From assembly GCA_003533785.1 (NCBI GenBank), contig DQCR01000034.1:1672-28110 (forward strand): DNA of 26,439 nt. The letters are read 5' to 3'. Below the pieces are notes generated by a model. The model was not told where the DNA came from. It saw only the letters and a list, made by a program, of their open reading frames with translations, and did no database searches. The stretch comes from Flavobacteriaceae bacterium. Its GTDB lineage: Bacteria > Bacteroidota > Bacteroidia > Flavobacteriales > Flavobacteriaceae. Shown one piece after another: positions 6,745-14,576 of this stretch (its first letter is position 1; the number at the start of each line of letters is the position of its first letter). Position numbers and translations under genes: made by a program.

Positions 6745-7551
6745 CTAACGGTACTGAGAACGGTGCTTGAGGACCAAAAGGGGAACGGAGCAATAGAATT
6801 CGCGTTTGTACACTACATTCGTTTCCCACAATTTCTCAAAAAATCCTCTTTCCCGTCTAAACACAGTCAATAAGTCGGGTTCGTGGCTGTGAAAATGTTC
6901 CAATACGGCTTGGTAGGTCGTGGCATTGGAAGTCACTGTCGGTTCGGTTACTAGAGTAGCGCCAACAGCCGCATCCATATCCAAATCCTTGGGGCGATGT
7001 CCTGGGGTCTTCACTAACAATCCGTGAATCTCTAGTTTAAACTTTTTTTGCAATACATGCAAGGGTCCCAAAGTTTTGGGATTTTGAACCTGACCCTTTT
7101 TAAAGGCCCACAACATTCGTTTTGGTGGATTGAATCGAGCCCCAATAGGGGCTACCATCACAGGAACTTCGGTACGTTTGATCAAACTCCCTGCTACTTT
7201 CCCCAAGAAAACCTCATCTGAAATATCGTTGTTCTGAGGCGTCACTACGATCATGTCTAGGTGCACTTTGCGGTCCAGCGAACGAACCGCACTCACTAAG
7301 TCTCCATTCTGCGCCACATATTGAATATCGAATCCTTTGCGATCGACTTGATGGATTACCTCTTTTAAGCGGTTGAATGTTTTTTCTTTCAGAATGCCTT
7401 TGACATTTGCAATACTGGTGGTCGGAATTCCTGAGGGATAAGCGTCCACTATATAGAGCGTGCTCCCAAAGTGCTCCGCCAAATCAATGGCATATTGTAA
7501 ACAGTTAGAAACTTCAGGGGAAATCCCTATCGGCACAAGGATATTTTTCAT
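6745..7551 (-). CDS. Universal stress protein, tandem UspA-like domains
   Basis: 268 residues from the ATG at 7551 (MKNILVPIG, the classic UspA start). The frame is open to an ATG at 7608, but a TAnnTTTG promoter element at 7565-7572 lies between them, so the upstream start would not be transcribed. The first domain (about 1-140) has the Usp core and an ending near GKVAGSLIKRTEVPVMV, a weakened ATP-loop motif. The second domain (about 145-268) is diverged. Usp proteins are cytoplasmic and induced by growth arrest or stress. Here it heads a minus-strand run with LpxR and the plug-like lipoprotein, hinting at an envelope-stress role (inference). Confidence 0.82.
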   Translation of the reverse strand: MKNILVPIGISPEVSNCLQYAIDLAEHFGSTLYIVDAYPSGIPTTSIANVKGILKEKTFNRLKEVIHQVDRKGFDIQYVAQNGDLVSAVRSLDRKVHLDMIVVTPQNNDISDEVFLGKVAGSLIKRTEVPVMVAPIGARFNPPKRMLWAFKKGQVQNPKTLGPLHVLQKKFKLEIHGLLVKTPGHRPKDLDMDAAVGATLVTEPTVTSNATTYQAVLEHFHSHEPDLLTVFRRERGFFEKLWETNVVYKREFYCSVPLLVLKHRSQYR

Positions 7552-7564
7552 GAAGAAGTTTTTC

Positions 7565-7572
7565 CAAAGGTA
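7565..7572 (-). promoter_or_regulatory. -7 promoter element for the usp-lpxR-lipoprotein run
   Basis: Reads TACCTTTG on the minus strand, a perfect TAnnTTTG element ending 13 bases before the ATG at 7551. No clear TTG -33 element was found upstream. It decides between the two possible starts of the stress protein. Confidence 0.55.
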
Positions 7573-7767
7573 CATACTTTTAGAGCGTATTGCTTTTTTC
7601 TTTACCATAAAATAACATCCAAAAAATCCCTAATCAATACTCTTCGCAAGCATATTACTTGTATTCTAAGCGAATTACTGCGCTGGGTTTTTGCTCTTTA
7701 TGGTATTGGGAAAGAAGGGATCATTCGGATTTTAGGTTTCCAAAAACAATAGGAGTTCAAGAATCCG

Positions 7768-7775
7768 TAATTTTG
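7768..7775 (+). promoter_or_regulatory. -7 promoter element for the crotonase gene
   Basis: TAATTTTG matches TAnnTTTG and ends only four bases before the ATG at 7780, so the message would be leaderless or almost so. No good -33 TTG is seen, which lowers confidence. Confidence 0.45.
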
Positions 7776-7779
7776 TCTT

Positions 7780-8532
7780 ATGGACGGAACCCTAACGCTT
7801 GAAATTCAAAATCAAATCGGCACCATCACCTTTGGTCATTCTGCAGCCAATTCGCTAAGTCCAGAAATGCTGCATGACTTTTGCGAATTGCTTCGAGAAA
7901 CAGATCGCAATCCCGAAGCCAAAGTCATTGTTATTCAAAGTCAAGGCGATCGCGCTTTCTGTGGGGGGGCTTCGTTGAGTGCTCTAAAAAAGGTGGATAC
8001 ACTGGAATCCAGTACGGCTTTTTTTATGGGTTTTGCTCATTTGATCAACCACTTACGAAAATGTTCCAAGTTTGTCATCGCTCGGGTTCAAGGCAAGGTG
8101 GTAGGAGGTGGCATTGGTTTAGTCGCCGCATGTGACTATGCGCTGGCCACAGAGGCTGCAAGCATTCGGTTATCCGAATTGTCTATTGGCATAGGGCCCT
8201 ATGTGATAGAACCCGCTGTGAGTAGAAAAATAGGTAAAACCGCCTTCAATCAACTTTCGCTTGACAGCGCCAACTGGCGTTCGGGCCAGTGGGCTCATGT
8301 CCAAGGCCTTTATGCAGAATGCTGCCCTGATATTGAAAGCCTCGATACCCAAGTTGCTGCGCTATCACAACGCTTGGCTAGTTATGGAACCAATGCCTTA
8401 AAACAACTCAATTCCCTTCACTGGAACGATACTGCTCATTGGGAGGAGTTGCTCCCAGAAAAAGCAGCCATCACTGGAAAACTAGCCCTCTCTGAACACT
8501 GTCAAACGATTTTAAAAAATACTCATGGCTAA
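7780..8532 (+). CDS. Enoyl-CoA hydratase/isomerase (crotonase) family protein
   Basis: 250 residues with the crotonase fold. The first oxyanion-hole segment is seen at FCGGAS (60-65) and the second at VVGGGIGLVAACDYA (107-121). In typical hydratases the second segment carries the first catalytic Glu (GGGxEL); here that place is occupied by a non-acidic residue (GGGIGL). The second catalytic Glu appears kept as E133 in RLSEL. This suggests an isomerase, lyase or methylglutaconyl-type member rather than a standard hydratase. The C-terminal trimerisation region is present but short. It probably acts in fatty or branched-chain acyl-CoA breakdown. It overlaps queD by eight bases and is likely cotranscribed with it, although no functional link is evident. 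Confidence 0.82.
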   Translation: MDGTLTLEIQNQIGTITFGHSAANSLSPEMLHDFCELLRETDRNPEAKVIVIQSQGDRAFCGGASLSALKKVDTLESSTAFFMGFAHLINHLRKCSKFVIARVQGKVVGGGIGLVAACDYALATEAASIRLSELSIGIGPYVIEPAVSRKIGKTAFNQLSLDSANWRSGQWAHVQGLYAECCPDIESLDTQVAALSQRLASYGTNALKQLNSLHWNDTAHWEELLPEKAAITGKLALSEHCQTILKNTHG

Positions 8533-8974
8533 TATTAGAATTACCAAAGAATTTACTTTTGAAACCGGTCATGCCCTCTATGGCCACGATGGTCTTTGCA
8601 AAAATGTTCATGGACACTCCTACAAGTTAGAGGTGACCCTTATTGGAACGCCTCGAGAGGATGCCAAGCATCCCAAAAATGGAATGCTCATCGATTTTTC
8701 GGATCTAAAGAAAATAGTGAAACCTAACCTTGTGGAGGTCTTTGACCACGCCACGGTGCTTAATATCACAAGCCCTCATAAAAAACTAGCCGATGAGATG
8801 GAGGCCATGGGTCACAAAGTGGTTCGAGTAGACTATCCGCCCACCTGTGAATTGATGCTTGTGGATTTTGCCCAAAGATTGAAAGGCCTACTCCCCAAAA
8901 AAGTAGTTCTCTTTAGTTTGAAATTAAGGGAAACTCAAACGGCTTTTGCCGAGTGGTATGCTTCGGACAATTAG
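8525..8974 (+). CDS. queD: 6-carboxy-5,6,7,8-tetrahydropterin synthase (QueD/PTPS family)
   Basis: 149 residues. Zinc-binding histidines are visible as H16 (ETGHAL), H29 and H31 (VHGHSY), with the catalytic Cys at C25. FDHATVLN (73-80) and the late Glu in LRETQTAFAEW complete the PTPS pattern. QueD converts dihydroneopterin triphosphate to 6-carboxytetrahydropterin, the second step toward the tRNA base queuosine. The protein is somewhat longer than the 120-residue E. coli enzyme. Its ATG overlaps the crotonase stop region by eight bases, and its own stop overlaps the opposing pbp1A gene by four bases. No other queuosine gene is in the window. Confidence 0.9.
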   Translation: MANIRITKEFTFETGHALYGHDGLCKNVHGHSYKLEVTLIGTPREDAKHPKNGMLIDFSDLKKIVKPNLVEVFDHATVLNITSPHKKLADEMEAMGHKVVRVDYPPTCELMLVDFAQRLKGLLPKKVVLFSLKLRETQTAFAEWYASDN

Positions 8975-11295
8975 AATCCCAGATCGTCCAAATCTTCTTC
9001 TTCGGTAGTTGTTTGAAGCAACCGTTCCTCGGCCAAAGCTTCACAGTCCAGGGGAATCGTCAGTATTTCGGGTTCCAAAAACGCCTCCTGAGAAATCCCC
9101 AAATCTTCGTTTTCATAAACCGATTTCATGAAGAGTCCCCAGATCGGGAGTGCCATCGTAGCTCCTTGCCCAAATCCAATTTCTTCAAAGTGAATCGAAC
9201 GGTCTTCTCCGCCAACCCATACCCCTGTTACCAAATTGGGAACCATTCCCATGAACCAGCCGTCGCTTTGGTTTTGCGTTGTTCCTGTTTTCCCAGCTAT
9301 CGGATTTTCAAAAATATAGGGATAGCCCGTGATTACTTTTTCGTAGATGTAGTTGGTTTTCTCCAAGCCTGCATGTCGCAGTCGGGCTCCCGAACCCGCT
9401 TCGGTAACCCCTTGCATCAGGTTTAGGGTCACATAGGCCGTTTCGGCACTGAGTACGTCTCTTGTTTCGGGGACCACTTCATAGACGGCCATTCCGTTTT
9501 TATCCTCAATCCGGGTGACCATCGTCGGCTTCACATAAATGCCTTGGTTGGCAAAAGTTCCATAAGCGCCCACCATTTCAAACAGACTAATATCTGGTGT
9601 TCCTAGAGCGATGGAAGGGACGGCCGGCAAGCGAGAACGAATCCCCATTTTTCGTGCCAGGTTGATGATGGGACGTGGGCCCACTTTGTCCATCAAACGC
9701 GCTGAAATTGTATTCACTGAATTGGCCAATGCATTCTTTAGCGTTCGGGTTCGACCATAGCGATCTCCTGAGTTTTTTGGACACCAAGCCTCGTCGTTAC
9801 CATGCTTGAATGGTTCAACGCAATAGAGTGCATCGGGCAAGGAGTCGCAGGGGGATAATTTTAGTTGGTCAATGGCCGTGGCGTATAAGAAGGGCTTAAA
9901 GGTTGAGCCAATTTGCCGGCGTCCTTGCTTCACTTGATCGTATTGAAAGTGCTTATAGTTATACCCGCCTACCCAGGCTTTGACATGGCCCGTTTGAGGT
10001 TCCATCGACATCAAGGAGGCCCGTAGAAAGTGTTTGTAATACCGAATGGAATCCAAGGGAGTCATCAAGGTGTCAATTTCACCTTCCCAGCTAAATACTT
10101 CCATCGCTACCGGTTTTTTAAAGTCTTCCCAGATTTGATCTTCTTCCCACCCAGCCACGCGGCGTTTGCGCCAGCGTTCCGAACGTCGAGCGGTGAACAA
10201 CAGTAGCGTATCTACCTGGCCCTCTCGCAGGTCGAGAAAAGGAGCGGTGGGATTCATTTCTTCTGTATTTTGGAGGAAGAATTCCCTTTGGAGGTTCTTC
10301 ATATGAGCAGTCACCGATTGTTCGCCAAGCGCTTGGAGTCGGGAATCGATGGTGGTGTATATTTTTAGTCCGTCTCCATAGAGATTGTATTTTTCTCCGT
10401 TGGGTTTCTCATTCTTAGCGATCCAATCGTCCATAAATTCTTTGAGGTAGGCTCGGAAATAGGTCGCCAGTCCTTCTCGATGGGATTGGGGGGTAAAATT
10501 TATCTCTATCGGTAGGGCTTGCAACGAGTCATAGGCAGCTTCACCGAGGTAATCGTTTCGCAACATTTGATTAAAGACCACATTGCGGCGTGTTTTCACA
10601 CGCTCGGGACGACGAATGGGGTTGTACAAGGACGAATTCTTAAGCATGCCCACCAACATGGCACATTCTTGAATATTGAGTTCCTGTGGAGTTTTATCGA
10701 AATAGATGCGCGCCGCCGATTGTACTCCATCGGCATTGTACCCAAAATCGTAGATATTGAGGTACATGGCAATCAATTCGTTTTTAGTGTAGCGGCGTTC
10801 CAACTGAACCGAAAGCACCCATTCTTTCACTTTCTGAAGCAGGGCTTCTTTTTTATTTCTAGAGCGCACACCCACAAACAATTGCCGTGCGAGCTGCTGA
10901 GTGATCGTGCTGGCTCCTCCTTTTTTGCCCAAGTAGAACAACGCTCTTAATGTTCCCCGCCAATCGATTCCCGAATGACTGTAGAAACGTTCGTCTTCCG
11001 TAGCGATTAAGGCCGTAACCAATTCCTTTGGCAATTCTTTATAGGTAATGGGCGTGCGATTGTCTCTCAAATAATACTTGCCCAACTCTACCCCGTCGGC
11101 CGAAAGAATTTGCGTCGCCAGATTGGTGTCTGGGTTTTCCAACTGTTCCAACTCCGGCATTGGGCCAAGTATCCCAAGGGCAGCAAATCCGAAAAGCCCA
11201 ACCACCAAGAGCACTCCTGCCAAAAAGAGCAACCAAAAGATTTTAAGAGGGCGGCGGTATTTTCGCATCCCCAAAGTCAATTCCTTTCTTTTCAT
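8971..11295 (-). CDS. Penicillin-binding protein 1A (class A, bifunctional)
   Basis: 774 residues with a cytoplasmic basic start and one membrane segment (about 18-42). The glycosyltransferase-51 domain shows EDERFYSHSGID (100-111, catalytic Glu near 100) and GASTITQQLARQLF (127-140). The transpeptidase domain shows the SxxK box STFK (464-467), SVN (526-528) and KTGTT (669-673). It polymerises and crosslinks peptidoglycan in the periplasm. The start codon overlaps the gldH stop as ATGA (11292-11295), so the run ricT, gldH, pbp1A is probably one operon, an arrangement I recognise from Flavobacteriia. The C-terminus ends in an acidic tail (EEEDLDDLGF). Confidence 0.95.
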   Translation of the reverse strand: MKRKELTLGMRKYRRPLKIFWLLFLAGVLLVVGLFGFAALGILGPMPELEQLENPDTNLATQILSADGVELGKYYLRDNRTPITYKELPKELVTALIATEDERFYSHSGIDWRGTLRALFYLGKKGGASTITQQLARQLFVGVRSRNKKEALLQKVKEWVLSVQLERRYTKNELIAMYLNIYDFGYNADGVQSAARIYFDKTPQELNIQECAMLVGMLKNSSLYNPIRRPERVKTRRNVVFNQMLRNDYLGEAAYDSLQALPIEINFTPQSHREGLATYFRAYLKEFMDDWIAKNEKPNGEKYNLYGDGLKIYTTIDSRLQALGEQSVTAHMKNLQREFFLQNTEEMNPTAPFLDLREGQVDTLLLFTARRSERWRKRRVAGWEEDQIWEDFKKPVAMEVFSWEGEIDTLMTPLDSIRYYKHFLRASLMSMEPQTGHVKAWVGGYNYKHFQYDQVKQGRRQIGSTFKPFLYATAIDQLKLSPCDSLPDALYCVEPFKHGNDEAWCPKNSGDRYGRTRTLKNALANSVNTISARLMDKVGPRPIINLARKMGIRSRLPAVPSIALGTPDISLFEMVGAYGTFANQGIYVKPTMVTRIEDKNGMAVYEVVPETRDVLSAETAYVTLNLMQGVTEAGSGARLRHAGLEKTNYIYEKVITGYPYIFENPIAGKTGTTQNQSDGWFMGMVPNLVTGVWVGGEDRSIHFEEIGFGQGATMALPIWGLFMKSVYENEDLGISQEAFLEPEILTIPLDCEALAEERLLQTTTEEEDLDDLGF

Positions 11296-11765
11296 TCTGT
11301 ATGGGGTACTAAAGAATAGCCTACGCTCACGATGCCGGGCAGGGAGCCATGTCCTTCTACTGCGCCCTGAGCCCTTTGGACTTGTTCCACTTCAATTTGA
11401 TACTGCTGTTGTTCTTCCAAACGTTGGTTTTCCAGCCAATAGAGCTTGCTCTCTTTCACCTCGGCAAAACCTGTTCCCAGCCATTGCCCCTCAGGAGAAG
11501 CCATGGCATACTCCAGCGTATCGGCGTGCACAACCCCCTGGTCTGCTATCAGTCGGGCGATAACGAAAATATTGGCATAGGGATAGCGGTTGTCGTTTCT
11601 AAGGTGAAGGAATAGGTCGTAGGATCCTGAAGGAGTCTGCGGAACTTCAAAGCGGGCTGTCTCATCCCATCCATCACCGAATGCTTGGTCAAAACGCATT
11701 GCGTCTGTCGAAGGCATACAAGCCCCCAAACAAAAAAGGATCAATAAGGAACTACTTCGAATCAT
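11292..11765 (-). CDS. gldH: Gliding motility lipoprotein GldH
   Basis: 157 residues from the ATG at 11765, chosen because it gives a clean lipoprotein signal peptide (MIRSSSLLILFCLGAC, acylated C16); an upstream in-frame ATG at 11873 would bury this signal and lies inside ricT. The body has the GldH pattern of beta strands with YDLFLHLRNDNRYPYANIF and an ending near PGIVSVGYSLV. GldH is needed for gliding motility and the linked type IX secretion machinery in Flavobacterium johnsoniae. It overlaps ricT by 14 bases and pbp1A by four, consistent with one transcript. Its gene neighbourhood supports the assignment as much as its sequence. Confidence 0.86.
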   Translation of the reverse strand: MIRSSSLLILFCLGACMPSTDAMRFDQAFGDGWDETARFEVPQTPSGSYDLFLHLRNDNRYPYANIFVIARLIADQGVVHADTLEYAMASPEGQWLGTGFAEVKESKLYWLENQRLEEQQQYQIEVEQVQRAQGAVEGHGSLPGIVSVGYSLVPHTE

Positions 11766-12921
11766 TGGATCGGGAGCGGCGACGGTTGCGATTGCGGTTG
11801 CCGCTTCGTTTTTTGTTACGGGAGCGAGGTCGGTCAAAACGATACAAACTGTCTTGCCCCACCACATTTTCAAAGGCTACCGCCTTCACTTCTGTTTTTT
11901 CTTCTTGGCTGTAGTCTTCCAGCGCCGTCACTACTTCGCCATTTTTGTTTTTAGCAATAATTTTTTGGGCCGCCTCGGCTGTTAGCTCGTGCCATTGCAT
12001 CCACTCGTCTTTATAGGTATACCATAAGAGGCCCTTGAAAATATCCATTTTTTGACAGATCGCCAGCCCTTTTTCTGTTTTCAACTTGGTTTCCATCTTT
12101 GGAAACTCTTTCAATGCAGAACGATAGGCGTCTAATTCAAAATTCAAACAACACTTTAACTTGCCGCACTGACCTGACAGCTTTTGAGGGTTTAGCGACA
12201 ATTGCTGATAGCGTGCTGCTGCCGTGGATACGGAACGAAAATCTGTCAACCAAGTTGAACAACACAATTCGCGGCCACAAGAGCCAATGCCGCCCAAGCG
12301 CGAGGCTTCCAGCCGCAGTCCAATCTGGCGCATTTCAATCCGGATGCCAAACGCCTTGGCCATATCTTTAATCAACTGGCGGAAATCTACTCGCTGTTCT
12401 GCGGTATAATAGAACGTGGCTTTTTTGCCGTCCCCTTGAAATTCCACATCGGAGAGTTTCATCTGCAGGTTTAGGCGAAGTGCCAATTCTCGGGCGCGTT
12501 TTTGTACTTCCTGTTCTTTGTTACGTGCTTGCTGCCACACCTCCAAGTCGCGATCTGTGGCCTTGCGGAGCAGGCTGGGCAGTTGCTCTGTCTCGGGATC
12601 CACTTTCTTCTTCTTCATTTGAAAACGAACCAATTCCCCAGTCAATGTCACCCGACCCACATCGTAACCCGCAGGGGCTACTTCCGTTACCACCGCCTCA
12701 CCGATGGAGGGGCGCATGGCTTCCAAAAAACGATAGAATCCTTTGCGGGAGTTTTTAAAACGCACCTCTGCAATTCGGAAGGGTTGTTGTCCGGCCGGCA
12801 AGACCATGTTCTCCAGCCAATCGTGCACGGTGAGTTTGTTGCAGCTGTCTGTTCCGCAGGTCCCATTGGATTGGCAACCCCTTGGGGTGCCGTTGGCCGT
12901 GGAACAATTACTACAACTCAT
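11752..12921 (-). CDS. ricT: RicT/YaaT-like PSP1-domain protein
   Basis: 389 residues. An N-terminal cysteine-rich stretch (C3, C6, C16, C22, C27) precedes the PSP1 core. The core carries the two diagnostic cysteine motifs GSCGRELCCSTWL (213-225) and SGQCGKLKCCLNFE (249-262). The C-terminus is a very basic Arg/Asn/Ser-rich tail (about 364-389), possibly nucleic-acid binding. In Bacillus, RicT (YaaT) joins RicA and RicF in an iron-sulfur complex that promotes RNase Y-dependent RNA processing; the Bacteroidetes role is not established. It is the first gene of the ricT-gldH-pbp1A run. A near-consensus promoter lies at 12939-12946. Confidence 0.85.
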   Translation of the reverse strand: MSCSNCSTANGTPRGCQSNGTCGTDSCNKLTVHDWLENMVLPAGQQPFRIAEVRFKNSRKGFYRFLEAMRPSIGEAVVTEVAPAGYDVGRVTLTGELVRFQMKKKKVDPETEQLPSLLRKATDRDLEVWQQARNKEQEVQKRARELALRLNLQMKLSDVEFQGDGKKATFYYTAEQRVDFRQLIKDMAKAFGIRIEMRQIGLRLEASRLGGIGSCGRELCCSTWLTDFRSVSTAAARYQQLSLNPQKLSGQCGKLKCCLNFELDAYRSALKEFPKMETKLKTEKGLAICQKMDIFKGLLWYTYKDEWMQWHELTAEAAQKIIAKNKNGEVVTALEDYSQEEKTEVKAVAFENVVGQDSLYRFDRPRSRNKKRSGNRNRNRRRSRSNDSK

Positions 12922-12938
12922 AGTGATATATTAGTGGA

Positions 12939-12946
12939 TAAAGATA
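12939..12946 (-). promoter_or_regulatory. Possible -7 element for ricT-gldH-pbp1A
   Basis: Reads TATCTTTA on the minus strand, one mismatch from TAnnTTTG, 17 bases before the ricT ATG. No TTG -33 element was found, so this is a weak call. Confidence 0.3.
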
Positions 12947-12985
12947 CGGGATATTCCGCCTTGGGGCGACTCCGATTTTCTTAAT

Positions 12986-14017
12986 TTATTGTTTAAATTT
13001 TAGGACATTGGAGCGTCCTTTTTTAAAGATTTTGTTGCTGTTGTGGGTGCCTTGGCGCCGCTTTTTCTGTTCCGCATCCGTCAGGTTCACGATCTCCTGA
13101 CAAGCTTCCGAACAGCAAGTTTGGGTTTTGGCTTGGCAAGCCTCGCATTGGATAAACAACAGATGGCAAGCTTGGTTTGCGCAGTTCACATGGGTATCGA
13201 AAGGGGCACCGCATTGGTGGCATTGGGCAATCACCTCTTCGGTAATGCGCTCTCCCCGCCGCTCGTCGAAGACAAAGTTTTTCCCTTTGAATTTATTATC
13301 CAGTCCCTGGTCCTTCACCTGACGGGCGTATTCGATGATCCCGCCCTCTAGCTGATAGACCTTTTGAAAGCCCTTGTGTTTGAAATAGGCCGAGGCCTTT
13401 TCGCAGCGGATGCCTCCAGTGCAATACATCACCACATTTTTGTCCGCTTTGTGTTCGGCCAGTTCTTCTTCGATCAGGGGCAGGGAATCCCGGAAGGTGT
13501 CCACATCTGGGGTGATGGCTCCTTCAAAATGGCCGATCTCGCTTTCGTAGTGGTTGCGCATGTCCACACAAAGGGTATTGGGGTCGTTGAGCAACTCGTT
13601 GAAGGTTTTCGCATTCACGTGCATCCCCTTGTTCGTCACATCAAACGTGCTGTCTTTCAAACCATCCGCCACGATCTTGTCCCGCACTTTAATGGTGAGT
13701 TTTAAAAAGGACTCGTTGTCTTGCTCCACCGCAATATTCAAACGGACCCCCTGAAGAAAATCTATTTCATCCAAAAAGGTTTTAAAGGCGTCGAAGCGGG
13801 GCGCTGGCACCGACAGCTGGGCGTTGATGCCTTCATGGGCCACATATATTCGGCCCAGCACCTCTAGAGGATTCCAGTTTAGGAATAGAAAGTCGCGGAA
13901 AAGCTGTGGGTTTTCAATCTGATGGTACTGATAGAACGATAGGGTGAGCCGTTCCTCCCCCGCTTGGGCAATTAAACCACGCCGTTCTTCAGCACTTAAG
14001 TGGTTGTACAGTTGCAT
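12986..14017 (-). CDS. trhO: tRNA uridine-34 hydroxylase TrhO (YceA-type rhodanese protein)
   Basis: 343 residues: an N-terminal ferredoxin-like/acylphosphatase-type domain (about 25-120), a rhodanese domain (about 130-235) with active loop YCTGGIRCEKAS (198-209, catalytic C199), and a cysteine-rich C-terminal segment (C266, C269, C279, C284, C291, C294, C301, C302, C306) that probably binds zinc. TrhO uses O2 to make 5-hydroxyuridine at tRNA position 34. The protein ends in a basic tail. It is transcribed from its own TAnnTTTG element at 14042-14049 and lies 64 bases upstream of ricT on the same strand. Despite its rhodanese domain it is unlikely to belong to the sulfur module at the start of the window. 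Confidence 0.92.
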   Translation of the reverse strand: MQLYNHLSAEERRGLIAQAGEERLTLSFYQYHQIENPQLFRDFLFLNWNPLEVLGRIYVAHEGINAQLSVPAPRFDAFKTFLDEIDFLQGVRLNIAVEQDNESFLKLTIKVRDKIVADGLKDSTFDVTNKGMHVNAKTFNELLNDPNTLCVDMRNHYESEIGHFEGAITPDVDTFRDSLPLIEEELAEHKADKNVVMYCTGGIRCEKASAYFKHKGFQKVYQLEGGIIEYARQVKDQGLDNKFKGKNFVFDERRGERITEEVIAQCHQCGAPFDTHVNCANQACHLLFIQCEACQAKTQTCCSEACQEIVNLTDAEQKKRRQGTHNSNKIFKKGRSNVLKFKQ

Positions 14018-14041
14018 GCTATCAACGGTTTAAGTGTGGAA

Positions 14042-14049
14042 CAAAGGTA
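14042..14049 (-). promoter_or_regulatory. -7 promoter element of trhO
   Basis: Reads TACCTTTG on the minus strand, a perfect TAnnTTTG, ending 24 bases before the trhO ATG. A TTG at 14064-14066 is only 14 bases from it, shorter than the usual 17 to 23. It overlaps nothing coding but lies just beyond the stop of the decayed DUF4268-like gene. Confidence 0.5.
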
Positions 14050-14057
14050 GGAATTTC

Positions 14058-14387
14058 TTAGTGCAATTTTTTTAGGGTACTCACAAATGTCTCTCGTTTG
14101 GTTATTAACCATTCATAATGTTTTTTGTGCTGAGAAGCATTGTCCAATTCATATTTTAAGTGGGTTGCTGTCGTTAAGACTTTCCTGTCTTGAAGCGGTT
14201 GCCAGTCTATTTCCAAATCCTCACATAATGTGTTAAAACCTTGTTTATTCTGAAATAATTTTTCGAAGATGAATTGTTCTTGAATGTAAAATTCAACTGA
14301 AACAGAGGAAGTTCTTGTATTATGAATAAAATTTAAATATCGAACTCCTATTGAAATGGAATACCAATGTTGGGGTCTTTGGCTTCT
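14058..14387 (-). pseudogene. Remnant of a DUF4268-type protein (C-terminal part only)
   Basis: An open minus-strand frame of about 109 codons with no start codon, bounded upstream by an in-frame TGA (14388-14390) and ending with TAA at 14058-14060. It reads HWYSISIGVRYLNF, later VSVEFYIQ, LCEDLEIDWQPLQDRK and YEWLITKRETFVSTLKKL, the W...IG / lyI / LG..l.W..l / w......f pattern I know from the C-terminus of DUF4268 proteins. The N-terminal half is missing. The stretch is visibly richer in A and T than the genes on either side, suggesting acquired DNA. DUF4268 domains often sit behind nuclease-like domains; that is family knowledge, and none remains here. The assignment is from memory of the pattern. 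Confidence 0.55.
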
Positions 14388-14550
14388 TCATAAGCCGCAA
14401 GGCACGGTCAGTTACGGTGGTCTAACCGACATGAAAGACAGCAGCTGAAAGAATCGTTATATGATCTTACTAGCCGTTTCAATGACTGTGCCGATAAACT
14501 CTAGGCCCTATTGTTCAACAAAAGTCCTAATTTGAGCCGGTTAGGCAAAG
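14388..14550. other. Gene-free segment of unknown origin
   Basis: Together with the DUF4268 remnant this fills the only long gap between intact genes (14018-14576). A short plus-strand frame without a start codon (14394-14501, 36 codons, stop TAG at 14502-14504) reads GQLRWSNRHERQQLKESLYD, charged and protein-like but not recognised. No terminal inverted repeats, direct repeats or RNA gene were seen. It may be debris from the insertion or deletion that cut the DUF4268 gene. Confidence 0.4.
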
Positions 14551-14570
14551 CCCCTCTTTGGAGGGGTTTT
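14551..14570 (-). terminator. Hairpin terminator after the M24 peptidase gene
   Basis: CCCCTC (14551-14556), loop TTTG, GAGGGG (14561-14566), flanked by AAAG on the left and TTTT on the right, so it can fold on both strands. It begins about ten bases after the M24 peptidase stop on the minus strand. The T-run is better on the plus strand, where no gene is seen to end, so direction is uncertain. Confidence 0.55.
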
Positions 14571-14576
14571 CCTAGC

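Noticed and set aside
7552..7608. Upstream start for the universal stress protein
   Set aside because: The TAnnTTTG element at 7565-7572 would place the transcript start downstream of this ATG, and MKNILVPIG is the standard Usp N-terminus.
8953..9426. 157-codon plus-strand open frame opposite the C-terminus of PBP1A
   Set aside because: Antisense shadow of a well-supported transpeptidase domain, with low-quality protein character.
10519..10950. 143-codon plus-strand open frame inside pbp1A
   Set aside because: Shadow of the glycosyltransferase domain; composition mirrors the opposite strand.
11766..11873. Upstream start for GldH
   Set aside because: It would extend the protein into ricT and bury the lipoprotein signal peptide that starts at 11765.
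12957..12968. Small hairpin CGCC-TTGG-GGCG between trhO and ricT as a terminator
   Set aside because: Only four base pairs and no T-run on the minus strand; trhO and ricT may be partly cotranscribed.
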